Shown one piece after another: positions 1 to 11,300 of a stretch of DNA of 64,000 bases. Numbering within the stretch: position 1 is the first letter of the stretch; each line of letters starts with the position of its first letter. The position numbers were made by a program, and so were the translations under genes. This stretch comes from Perca fluviatilis (taxonomy: Eukaryota > Chordata > Actinopteri > Perciformes > Percidae), in assembly GCF_010015445.1 (NCBI RefSeq), contig NC_053120.1:14494597-14558596 (forward strand), read 5' to 3'. The notes beneath the pieces were generated by a model that had not been told where the DNA came from, made no database searches, and saw only the letters and a list, made by a program, of their open reading frames with translations.

Positions 1-1085
1 ATGTTTCCTCCTTACCGTTATTAAAGAGCTGTACCTGCTGTCCTGCTCCCTGGTCACTGAGAGCCCTCAACATGGCACAGAGTCAAATTGTAGGGTGTTA
101 CCAAAAATAATCATTAGTGGTTCAAAGTGTTTACCTTCCTCCATATAGGTTCTGTCTGGGCCATGTCAGTAAATAGTTTTTTCTTTAGACACAGTCTCAC
201 ATTAGACCTTTCCTTACGTTTCTGCCATTATTTGCGTCATGATGTTTTTGCTTAATTTGTTTTATATAGTCAAGCTTTGGAGGAAAGGAAAATATACTTT
301 ATTAATCCCTGAAAGGGGAAATTTAAAGTTTTCACAATGTTCTATTTACACACACACACACACACGTACACACACACACACACACACACCCACAAGGGCT
401 GCCTCATATGATGGCACCCAAGCAGTCGGGGGGGTTGGTGCATTGCTCAAGTTGCACCCTCCAGCTACAGCTCCAGTCCAAACTTAACCCAAGCCAAACC
501 CCCACAGACTGAGCTACTGCCCCTTTGTAGTAACAATGCAAATACGGCATTATTTATAAGCTCTCTCTCAAGAAACATAAATGTGATTTTTAGTAGGGTT
601 TATATTTCATTACCGTATATGTTATTTGCTAGATTAATATGAATAAGAACAAATATAAATGTGTTCAAATGCAGAAAATGTCACGTTTTGGGAGCTGAAG
701 TACCTCGGTTTCACGTCCACTTCTGAAATCAAACCTTTACACTTGCAAATGCAGTCTAGGTAATTAATTATTGTCTAGCCTGTACTGAACTCTACTGTAC
801 CTTTAATTTGACTGTACTTGACATTACTATGGGAATCCCTGGATTCAGTATAGAAACTCACTGCTAGTAGACAACAAGGGAAAAGTGAAAGACACAAACA
901 TAAATTGACATTGTGCTTTCAGTCACCTCTTTAACCTCTTTAAAGTTTTATGAATATTATCTCTCCAACAAAATCGTTGTCCCAATGCTGTTCCCATGAA
1001 AAATACTTTGTCATTATTATGGACTTTTTTGTGGTTCGAGTGGAAGTCAGTCATTACTTTTCATGTTATTTTTTCTGTGCTGCAG
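1..1085. other. Occludin intron, partial
   Basis: Intronic sequence upstream of the first visible occludin exon. It holds a LINE-tail-like stretch near 283-335 (TTTATTAATCCC ... GGGGAAATTT), a CA microsatellite at about 348-393, and otherwise AT-rich sequence without a recognisable exon. Confidence 0.6.
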
Positions 1086-3861
1086 GTACTCAGATAGAAC
1101 CACCAGCAGACCATCAGAAGCCTTCTCCCACGGTGGACGAACCAGCTCGAGCCCTTCAGAGGGGACCGGCGGGGGCCGCAAACCCTCTGCCAACAGGGGC
1201 AAGAGACGCAGACGTAACCCAGAGCTGGATGAGTCTCAGTATGAGACAGAGTACACCACAGGAGGAGAAACAGGCAATGAACTCGATGGAGAAGAGTGGG
1301 AGAAGTAAGAATGTACCATTGTATCTCTGTGCAACTCAGACTTTGTCTGGATTAAAGATGGAATGTCATTACCTAAGAACACAGAACGTAGATTGCAGTC
1401 GCTCCCTCAGGACCAGACCTTAATTCTTTGATTTAAATGAACTGTAAGCTCAGAAAATCAAGCTCACATAGAGTGAACATGATTTACCAGAAAATGCAGC
1501 TAGAACGTCTGTGTGGAAAAGGCTTCCGTCTGTATATGCTTCACTCTGTCCAGGAGAGTTAATCCTCTGAGGCATGCCAGTTCACATGGGCTGTACTCAG
1601 GAATAATGAGAGAATTGGGCCAAAGGTACAAAACATGGAAGTCGATGTAGTTTATGAGAAAGCAGTTATATTTGGCTGTGGTTCGAGACACCCAGATTAA
1701 CACACCTTTATTGAAACCAGCACTTACACTATTCCTGTAGTTCAGTAGTAAACCTGATAACCCCAGTGAAGGTTGTTAGGTGTGATATTCTCACTCTTGT
1801 ATAAAGTACTTGAAAGCAGTACTTGTGTAAAAGTACAACTATCTTAGCAGAAAATGACTTTGAAAGAAGTTAAAGTCACCTTTTAGAATATTACTTGAGT
1901 AAAAGTCTTAAAGTATCTGATATTTACTGTACTTAAGTATCAAAAGTAACATTCTGATATTAAATGTACTTAATTATTAGAAGTAAAAGTAAAAAATGAC
2001 TTTGATTATGAACTTTATTGTGGCTCCCAAGTTAAAGGATCAAACACTGCATATTTTTGAGAGAGCTGACATCAGCAAAGAGAACAACAGAAACAGAATT
2101 TTCTTTTTTCTTTTTTGTGAGGAAGAATCTTTTACTCTAATACATGAAAAAGAAATTCTCACAAATACCGCCACAGGTGTTCAACGTTATCTTTATCACC
2201 ACCCCATTCACCATGAGAAATGTAGTGGAGTAAAGAATACATTTTATTTAAGAAATGTAGTGGAGTATAAAGGTTTCCAGAAATATAAATAACGGTAAGT
2301 AAAGTACAGATACGTGAAAAGTCTACTTGTGTACAGTAAAGTATTCGTACTTTGTTACATTACACTGGATATTCTTGTGCTGCAACATTGGAAATGTTTT
2401 TAAGTCTTCCTAGTGACTGATGCAGGTTTATCTCTGATGCTGATCCCTCTCCTCTCCCCACCCTTTCTCCTCCTCCTCCAGTATGTACCCAGAAATAACA
2501 TCTGATGCTCAGCGTCATGACTATAAGAGAGAGTTTGATGCCGACCTTAAGGAATACAAGCGCCTGTGTGCTGAGATGGACGACATTAATGACCAGTTAA
2601 ACAAACTCAGCCGTCAGCTGGACACACTGGATGAAAACTCTGCCAAATATCAGGTCAGATATACACAGTGCTCACCCCCAAAACTCAGGAAAAAGGCATG
2701 TATAAGCCTAAATTACAAATGAGGAATGCAATAGGGTACTCAATAATATCTAAATATTTAGATGTCAATCTGCAGTGCGACAGTTCACAATTAGGCAAGA
2801 AATCTTTTACTGAGTGTGCTAAAGTTTTACGAATCGTTAAAGGAAATTATAAAACACGCACCCTTAACTTTTAGCATTTGTACAGTTAGTTTCTCAGTTG
2901 CTGAGTCACTGCACTAATTAGTTCAACCAAATCTCATATCCAACTTTGTCTTGGGATGTTGTTGGAATATCTGTCTCTCTATCTCCTCCTACCTGGCGCT
3001 ATTTTTTATGGCAGCAAGGAAACACAAGTATATATTGCAAAGACTCAGACGGACACACAAAGACTAAAATCCCAGATCACCAAGGTCCTGAGTGCCCAAA
3101 AATTAAATTTAGTGGCCAGGATGGCTCAGTTGGTAGAGCGGGCGCACATATTCAGAGGTTTATGCCTCGACTCAGAAGGTCCAGGGTTTGAGTCTGACCT
3201 GGGACAATTTCCTGCATGTCTTCCCCTTCTCTCTCCCCCTTTCACAACTTTCCTATTGATTAAAGGCAGAAATTACCAAAAAAGAATCTTAAAAAAAAAA
3301 AAAAAAATGGTAATAGACAATATTCTTTTAACATTCAGTTTGTATGTGAATGACACATATGTAACAATTGTTGTTTTCCTCATTTTTTTCACAGGCTGTA
3401 GCAGTGGAATATAATCAGTTGAAGGATCTGAAGCAGGTGGGGAGACGTCTCTGATGATACAATTTATAAACGAAACTCCATAAAAACTTTATTAAAAATA
3501 TATTGCAGTTATTTATGGAAGAATTAAGTTCTTAACATCCAGTGACAAAGTGAATCATTTTTTTTTTGTGTGTGTGTTCTTTTGCACATAAACCTATGTC
3601 TTTAACCTTTTTCCTTGACAGTCTATCACAGTGCTTTTATTTTTAGAGCAGAAGAGCTAACATTTTTACTGTCTAGTAGTCTAGTAGTATTAAATAACTT
3701 ATGCATGAATGCACTGTTTTAGGATATTAAGTGACTCATCTACTGCTCCCTCTGCTCTGTAGACATCGGACTACCAATCTAAGAAGAAACAGTGTCGCAG
3801 CCTGAGACACAAACTGTTCCACATCAAGGGCATGGTGAAGGACTACGACAAGAACCACTGA
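1086..3861 (+). CDS. ocln: Occludin, C-terminal four coding exons (5' part outside window)
   Basis: Occludin is a four-pass MARVEL protein of tight junctions; its cytosolic tail forms a helical bundle that binds ZO-1. Only the tail is in the window. Coding exons are 1086-1304, 2482-2653, 3395-3436 and 3763-3861, each with AG/GT borders, and phases join without a break (about 176 residues). The first exon encodes a basic, Ser/Gly-rich linker ending in NPELDESQYETEYTT, a recognisable occludin segment. The next three encode the occludin/ELL domain, from YPEITSDAQRHDYKREFD through EYNQLKDLK to HKLFHIKGMVKDYDKNH and the stop. The MARVEL exons should lie upstream. By synteny the human gene at this place is OCEL1, which is only an occludin/ELL domain, so this could be annotated as an ocln co-orthologue; the a/b paralogue cannot be decided here. 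The family call is very secure. Confidence 0.93.
1790..2365. repeat. Interspersed repeat with AAGTACTT/AAAAGTACT motifs
   Basis: The first ocln intron contains dense variants of AAGTACTTG and GTAAAAGTA at both ends (about 1795-1990 and 2285-2350). Copies of the same type of sequence occur at 16455-16885, 31545-32150 and 52463-52986. The last one has clear hAT-like ends, so this is probably an older copy of a short non-autonomous hAT family. Its boundaries are not clear. Confidence 0.5.
3113..3307 (+). repeat. tRNA-derived SINE (plus strand)
   Basis: The SINE lies in the ocln intron between 2654 and 3394. The head carries a Pol III A box (TGGCTCAGTTGGTAGAGC, 3122-3139) and a B-box-like GGGTTTGAGTCTGACC around 3183. 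A pyrimidine-rich body (CCTGCATGTCTTCCCC) and an A-rich 3' end at 3291-3307 follow. A second copy of the same family is at 4405-4600 on the minus strand. No clear target-site duplication was seen here. Confidence 0.8.
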
Positions 3862-4017
3862 TGAATCCGCTGAGTCCTGACGCTCAACTCTGTGGTCCAC
3901 ACAGCAAACACTCACAGACACACAGGCCAAGATACACTCCTAAACACTGCAAAGACTCTGTGACATGCCGAGACCAAAGTTACCAACACACACACACACA
4001 CACATAAGGAACATACT

Positions 4018-4763
4018 TTAAAGGCAGGGTTGGTAATGTTTGAAAAGCTAGCCAGATTTGAAAGTAGCATCTTCTCGGGGCTCTGTCTAACCCCTCCCCA
4101 TCCCACACACAGACATGCATGAGCATCTCTGCATAGCTGCTTCAGAGCAGAGCGGAGAAAGGGCCGCAATTTCACTCAAATCAAAACTACTTCATGTCTC
4201 ATTCACCGGTAAGCAAACACCTAATATTATCGAACAGAATGTTTAAAACAAACATGACTACTCCATTCTTCAATGGACTTGCAATAACTCCGGCGGCGGC
4301 AACGTGCTTTGAGCTCAGGCTCGTACACGGGAGGGATGGGGTACGCGCAGCGGGGCATTGGTTCTTCTCAAGCGGACCGGGAGTCAGTGATTGGTGGGTG
4401 TTTTATATTATATTTTATTTTTTAAAGATTTTTTTATGGGCATTTCTGCCATTAATGATAAGACAGCTCAGACATGAAAGGGGAAGACATGCAGGAAAAC
4501 CGTCACAGGTCGGATTCAAAACCTGGACCTTCTGCATCGAGGAATAAACCTCTACATACTGTATGTGCGCCTGCTCTACCAACTGAGCCAACCGGCTGCA
4601 ATTGGTGGGTGTTTTTACAGGATTTTAGCAGCTACAGATGACAGATCTTTTTCACTCCTTTTTCAGAGCCCATAAGTTATGTATTGCTGTCGGGGTGCAA
4701 AGACCATTTCAAACAATATATAAAATAGTCTTTATTGGAAATAGTTACCAACCCTGCCTTTAA
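4018..4763. mobile_element. TTAA-bounded non-autonomous DNA element in ocln 3' UTR
   Basis: TTAA is present at both borders (4018-4021, 4760-4763). The ends are inverted repeats: left TTAAAGGCAGGGTTGGTAA, right TTACCAACCCTGCCTTTAA. No coding capacity is visible. TTAA borders fit a piggyBac-like target preference, but the superfamily is not proven. A SINE has inserted at 4405-4600, so the element is older than the SINE. Confidence 0.8.
4405..4600 (-). repeat. tRNA-derived SINE (minus strand), with target-site duplication
   Basis: On the minus strand the head reads GGTTGGCTCAGTTGGTAGAG, followed by a B-box-like segment and a T/A-rich tail at 4405-4440. It is flanked by an exact 15-bp direct repeat ATTGGTGGGTGTTTT at 4390-4404 and 4601-4615, the product of target-primed insertion. 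It belongs to the same family as the copy at 3113-3307. Confidence 0.88.
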
Positions 4764-5825
4764 GTTAATAATAATGATCTTGATCAATTAGGTATAAATA
4801 ACTACATTTTTGTGAGGAAGCAGGGCACTCAGCTGTATCCACTTCCACAGCTAACACTGCCTTTTCTCTCAAGATTCAGCTCATTGTTCACTGTGTTCAA
4901 GTGTTCACTCACTTGTGAGGGTCAGGGGGTGTGGTTGGCGAAATGTCATTTGAAAGTAACCTACCCTTCAGCCACCTGTGATAACACTGTGCTCTGTTCT
5001 GTGGCTGTTTGCTCTCAAACTTGTCTTTGTTTTATCTGCACAGATAAGAGGTGGAACAGTATTGTAGAGAACGTAGTAATGGGTGAAACGGGTTGCTGGG
5101 ATTGTTTTGCAAATAGCAAATACGTAGTTTCTTTAACCATTACAGTACCATGTGTTTCTTTCCCACGTACTGGTTTTTATCTAAACTAAGATTTTCATAC
5201 TGATTATCATAGATGCAGTGAGACCAAAAAGGGGACATATCAGTGAGATATGAGTGGCATTGTTATATTGTGTATAGTTTCAATAAATCCTGTTCTTACA
5301 CTACATACCAAGAACACATTTAGTCTCTGTCTATTAAATTCAGCAGACATCTTAGTTATGTTATTTGTACATACTAAAGACCCATAGTGGCTTGTTTTTT
5401 AATCATTCAAAATGTGCTTCAGCTATGCAAATGAGTAAAAACATCCAGACTATTTTTATATTTTTTATCTTGCACACTCCTCAACAAACTGGAATACTCT
5501 GTTTCTGTCACTGTCTATAAGCTACGCTCATCTTTTCATTTATTAGATTTTTTGCCAATGAAAAATGATCATCTGCTGATTCCATGTGTGATAATTTTTG
5601 TATTAATCCACTTCATGTGCAAAGTGTTACGATCTAGTGTACATTATAAAATAGTTTAGACGCACTTTTGATCATCAATTTGTATTTTATGAAAAACATT
5701 GTTATTTTACAAACCATTTGCGAGCCATTTATTTTTGTATGAATTTGTTTTCTTTGACCATTTTTGTAACTGTATACTTCCATAAGGTATGATGTCTAAA
5801 ACGTATTGAGTTCAATAATAATAAA

Positions 5826-8326
5826 CATCTCTAATTCTCTTAAAATTAGATAAGCCTGTCTCTTATTTTTTCACTTATTTTAAATTTTTTGCTGACACTG
5901 CTGGTTTGCAGATATCTGTAGCTCTGTGCATCTGCAGTGAGCGTCCAGCAGGGAGAGCAAGGGAACTTCAGGGAAAACTGTTGATCCAATCACAGTCAGC
6001 TTAAGGTAAGCTGCTGCTGCCCTCTTTTGGTAAACTACTTTAAAACTCTTTTACCAAAGCTGTTCAGCACCACTGTTTGCTGTGTCCCTATTGAAAATGC
6101 ACTTTTTTATGCTTTTATTTTTTGCTTTAGTATTATCTCCAGCAGACAGGGGCGGGGCTAGAAGGGGGGCACGGGGTGGCACTGCACCCCAAACGTGCAA
6201 TTTAATCCATGTTAAAAGGCAATTTTTGGGGAGTTTTTCTTTATCTGAAGCGAGGGTCCAAAAGGACAGAGGGTGTTGTATACTGTACAGATTGTAAAGC
6301 CCCTTGAGCCAAATACATTTTTGTGATATTGAGCTATACATAAAATTGACTGCATGTGTACGTCCAATATCAGAAATACAGCTGCAACTAACGATTATTT
6401 TCATTATCTGTTCATCTGTTTGTTTTTGCAATTAATTGCTTATTAATTTAGTCTACAAAATGTCACAAATAGTGAAAAAGGCCCATCACAAGTTCTGAGA
6501 GGAGAAGGTGACATCTTCAAATGTCTTGTTTTGTCCGATCAACAGTGCAAAACTCAAAAAACTGAATAAAATAATCATTCATATGAACTTCTTTTGCATT
6601 TTTTAGGTTTGGCATGTTCATAAAAAACATGCTTCTTTTAAAAGTAAAGCTTTACACAGTCAAATCACTACCGTTTATATTCCAACAAATAACACAAAGT
6701 GACTGAAGGACAGCATGAAGTGCTGATGATGAAGTTGTTTGAAAGCATCGGTGAGCATTGTTGCCTTTTTTATGGGTAGTACAAGAAGTCATACCAAAAA
6801 CACATTTGTCACCACATTGTCTTTCCTTTCAGTCAGTTAATTTGGTAAGAAAAACATTTGTCACATTGAGCTGCACTTCATGGCAATAACACTCATGAAT
6901 GTAACTACCAAGTACCCTTTATCTCAGTACCAACAAACACCATAACCTTTACAACACTTACAACACTCAGAGTACCTTGCACAAGCATAATAATTATCTG
7001 AAAGTGACCTCTGTCCACGTTAGGCCGTGCTTTGTCACACTGCTTCTGCAATGGGACCATGTGTAAAAAGAAATGAGAATTAATTACCTCTGCTCTTATA
7101 AAAGTAAAGGAAACAGTCTCCAGTTTGAGATTAACCAGAAACTTGAGTCACTTGACTAAGTGTAGCTTTCTGTAAATAATATGTCAAACTTTGGGTGCCC
7201 TTCAATCATTAAGCATTGCATTTCAAACAAATATATTTTGGCCAAAGTCTGCTGGACAGACAAGTCTATAGAGGAATATTAGTGGTATTTCTGGTTTCTG
7301 ATAAAGATGCCTTGATCCCTTTTGTATTTATCTTTAGCACATGAATATACAATCTTTGTATTTGATGTATAAAACATGAGGTAATAATGTTTAACAGGGA
7401 TGTGACTGTCTGAGGAGCCAGGGTGTGTTTAAGTACATTCACACGCAAGAACATTATTGTATAACATACTATATTAAAGGAATAGCTTTACATTTTAAGA
7501 AATATGGTTATTCACTTCTATTTGCTGAGAGTACAGTAAATACCGAGCTCAACCCAGCAGCTGGTTAGCTTAGCTTAGCATAAAGACTTCTGTCTTCATA
7601 TTTACTGTCTAGAAGTACTGTCTATGTGGAATCAATCTTCTCATCAAATGATCATAAGCGTATTTCCCCTAACTTCTCCTATAAGTACATAACATACATG
7701 TCTTGTATATACAGTACTTCATAAAGTATGACATACAATACAATGCCCATGCCTCTTCTTTGTTTAAATGCTGTAAAAGGTGATACTTGGATACATCTTC
7801 ACAAATACATTTGGTAAAAGAGTGTGATATTTTTATCCCACTTATCAAACATGAAACGACTTAGGTATGATTTGCACGACATGTCTCCGATATAAAGCTC
7901 TGCCTGTAAAAGTGGCGCTGCTATGGCTTCATTTTCACTTGAAAAACAAAGCAGAGGGGAAACACAGAGCCTGGGTTCAAACGGAGTCACATTAAGGGTG
8001 ATCTGGGAAGAGGTAGTACAGGCACATGGCCTCATGTTAGAGTCTTCATTTTAATTAAAGCCCTGTGTTTTTGTCCAAAATGAGACAGAGAAATCAGACG
8101 GAGGCCAGAGCAAAACTGACAAGTGCTGCAAATATATTACAATTACCCATTTTTGTTTCCCTGACAGCAGCTGTGGTGTGACTTCCAACTTTTCAGAGCT
8201 AATGTGGGAAAAGCTGATGACAAGGACCTTAAACATCTGAAATCCCAGTTTGTGTTCATAACTTTCTGTGAGCTCTGATTCCTCCCAATCTGATCTCAGT
8301 CTGTCTCACTCTGGAGTCAACAGGGT
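5826..8326. other. Tail-to-tail spacer between ocln and nr2f6
   Basis: No gene is seen. Recognisable pieces are a plus-strand LINE 3'-tail-like stretch near 6255-6345 (TACTGTACAGATTGTAAAGC ... ATAAAATTGAC) preceded by a GC-rich fragment at 6135-6185, and a fragment at about 7472-7590 of the small element whose fuller copy is at 10024-10519. The 3' UTR of nr2f6 must start within the right part; TTTAAT at 8050-8055 is one weak minus-strand poly(A) candidate. Confidence 0.5.
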
Positions 8327-11300
8327 TCACTGTCCCGGTACATAGGGCCAGCTGATGGAGCTCCCTGATAACTGCATGTCTCGGATCAGCGTCTCGATGG
8401 GTGTCTTGCCCACCAGTCGCATGAAGAAGAGCTGGGAGATGAGGTTGGCCGGCACGGCACGCAGAGCCGGGAGGCGCAGCAGTAAGCGGCCGAAGCGCTG
8501 CGGCTGGTTGGGGTACTGCAACCTCTCGTACTCTGTTAGGGCGACCTGGGCCTTCTCCTGTAGGGACTCCACATGGGCTGGGTCTGTCAGACCACATGCA
8601 TCTGTGAGGCAGAGAAACATAAGATTATCACTATTAGATTTTTCTGTTGCTCTGTTATTTTCTATTTTACACTTGTAACTTCTTTTCTCCTATATGACTA
8701 ATGCTGTACATTCATTTTTGACCTCTTTAAAGGGATACTTCACCGATTAGCATTAAGCTTTGTATCAGTAGAAACCCGGTAGTATTTTCGAATGACCGTG
8801 CTTCCCTCCCTCATGTCCCCATGAGACGATCAAGGTCTGTATTGTGTGTCTTGAAAAAAGCCTCTGATGACGCAAAAGTCGTCATTTAGCGTCATCTGAG
8901 GCCTTTTTGGCCCGAGTGTCACTGCCCGATGTGAGTCGAGCGCAGATTTGAGTCGCGCATGCGTCACTTTGCGATGAGTGCAGATGTGAGTTGCGCATGC
9001 GTCAAGTAGCCTCCAAGATGCTAACGGCTTTTAGAGCTAACGCACAGTCTATGAGCTAACGTTATCAATCAAACAATCATAGCTAAAATGTTTTTGAAAT
9101 GACTGCTGCTGCTGGCTACAAGTTAGAAATCAAACACAACAAAGGCTGTCACTTGAATGGCATTTTGAGCTAACGTTAGCAATGAAACAATCATAGATAG
9201 CTAAAACGTTTTTGAAATGATTATCATCTTCTGTTATTGTATGTAAAGAGAAACGTTTATTATTTTATGGATTTCACAAATTTCAGTAAGACACCGTTTA
9301 AATCTAAGCATGCGCAACTCACATCTGCACTCGACCAGAGCCGGTCTGACTCTGCTAACATCGGGTATGACATGTTATGCCGTAAACCGTTTAAATCTGA
9401 GCATGCGTGACTCACATCTGCACTCGACTAACATTGGGCAGTGACAGGCTGCGTTAACACGGACACGGACTGGTGCAGAAATGCGGTGCTTGTTTACATC
9501 CCACCAAGCGCTAATGCTACCAATGCGTTAGCTGAACTTTACGGAGCTCTCAGTGAGCTCCACATCTGGATGGACTATTTATTGTTGCTGGTGATTTCAG
9601 CCACGCAAATCTCAAGAAACTTAATTACTTTATGTATAGTCTATAATGTGTGTGCATTAAATGTAGCTTGTCTTGTATGTCGTTTTTATATAATGTCGTT
9701 TTTATAAAATGCCGTTTTCATATATTTTAAATGTGTAACGCCACGATGAAACGTTGTTTCGTTTCACTATATACAGTGTATATGGTTGAAATGAAAATAA
9801 AACCCACTTGACTTGACTGCACTCTGTAACCGGTAGGCGTGGCTTGGGAATGGCCTTGTAGGGAAGTGAAGCAAGTGCATTCTGGGAGTTGTTGTCTTTC
9901 ATCCACATGAGCCAAACACATTTTCTGACTTTTCTCAGTCTAGAAGGCACCAATTTCACATTTCTACTACATAAATGACCCAATTTAAATATATATTCAT
10001 CTTTCCAGCGGTGAAATATCCCTTTAAGGTATAGCTTGAAATTCAGGGGGGAAATATGCTTTCTTGCTTTCTTGCCAAGAGCTGGATGAGAAGATCGTTC
10101 CTACTCTCTTATCTGTATGATAAATATTAAGCTACAGTCAGCAGCTAGTTAGCTTAGCACAAAAATTGGAAATGGGGAAAACTAGCCGGGCTCTGCGCTC
10201 CGCCAAGAAAAAGTCTCTTAACCCCCCCATTAAACCACAATTTGTCTTTCTTAGACTTAGATTGCTGTATAGATTAGACAAATAAGATATAATGTGTTAA
10301 TTAAGGAGCTATAGAGGTGCTGGTATAGGCAGATGTTGTTAACTTTGTACAAAGCCAGGCTATCTGTTTCCCCGAGTTTCCAGTCTCTATGCTAAACTAA
10401 GCTAAGCTAACTGTTATCTGGCTGTAGCTTCATATTAAATGGACATGGAAGTGGTGTCAACATTCTCATATAACTCTTGGCAAGAAAGCAATTAAGCATA
10501 CATCCAACTATTCCTTTAAAGGAAAGTCTCTCTTAGTTCTTCATTGAGGTCAGAGGTCACATTCGGTCAAATCAAAGGATCCCTGGAGTTGGTGGGGCCC
10601 AGAAACTGAACCCTGCCTACTGTAATACAGACAGTTTTGTTTTGGTCTTCTACAAAGACACTTGGGATCAGTTTACAGTAAAGGCAGTTTCAGCAGCTAT
10701 CATCACTCAGATAACCTTGATACAAAGATAAAGATTTTGTAACTACGAGACGTACCAGGTGAAAAGAGTGCAATGGCTTTGAGGCAGCTGTACTCGGCTG
10801 AGTCCACCTGCAGCCTGTTCAGTTTGTCCACCTGGTCCTGGAAAATCCTGACCTGGTCCATGAAGGACACCACGCGCTCAGCAGACATGGGAGATGAGTG
10901 AAACCCGGCAGCTGCCAGCAGAGGAGCCATGTGTAGAGGCAGAGCAGACTGAGCCGCGTTCAGGATGAAGAGCTCGCTCCAACTCAGCCTCAACAGCGCC
11001 ACCTGTAAGGTTGATTAAGAAAAGATCATTTCGAGTAATAAGTCCCAATAGGACTTTTTCACGATGAATGTTAACGAATAACAAAGGCTCTGTTCTATTC
11101 AAGTGTCTCAGTGAGCCAGCATGAACAATTGCAGGACCCTGAAACTGAAGCAGCTAAATGGAATTCAGCCTTCATTAAGGCTGTGCTTTTCCTACTGTGA
11201 CATGTCAAAAAAAGGTCTATCCTGAGGTTAGGACCGCAAAAGGGTAATAATTCTGAGGGGCAACAAGATGAGTAAAGGGATATTAAAAAAATAAAATCAT

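Larger units (their letters stand above)
3862..5825 (+). other. ocln: Occludin 3' UTR
   Basis: The 3' UTR runs from the TGA at 3859-3861. Two AATAAA signals, at 5282-5287 and 5820-5825, give candidate short and long ends. A transposon of 746 bp (4018-4763) lies inside it and itself contains a SINE. No competing coding region is credible here. The ends are inferred from the signals only. Confidence 0.55.

Noticed and set aside
3122..3200. Possible tRNA gene
   Set aside because: A and B boxes are present but the cloverleaf is not maintained and an A-rich tail follows; it is a SINE head.
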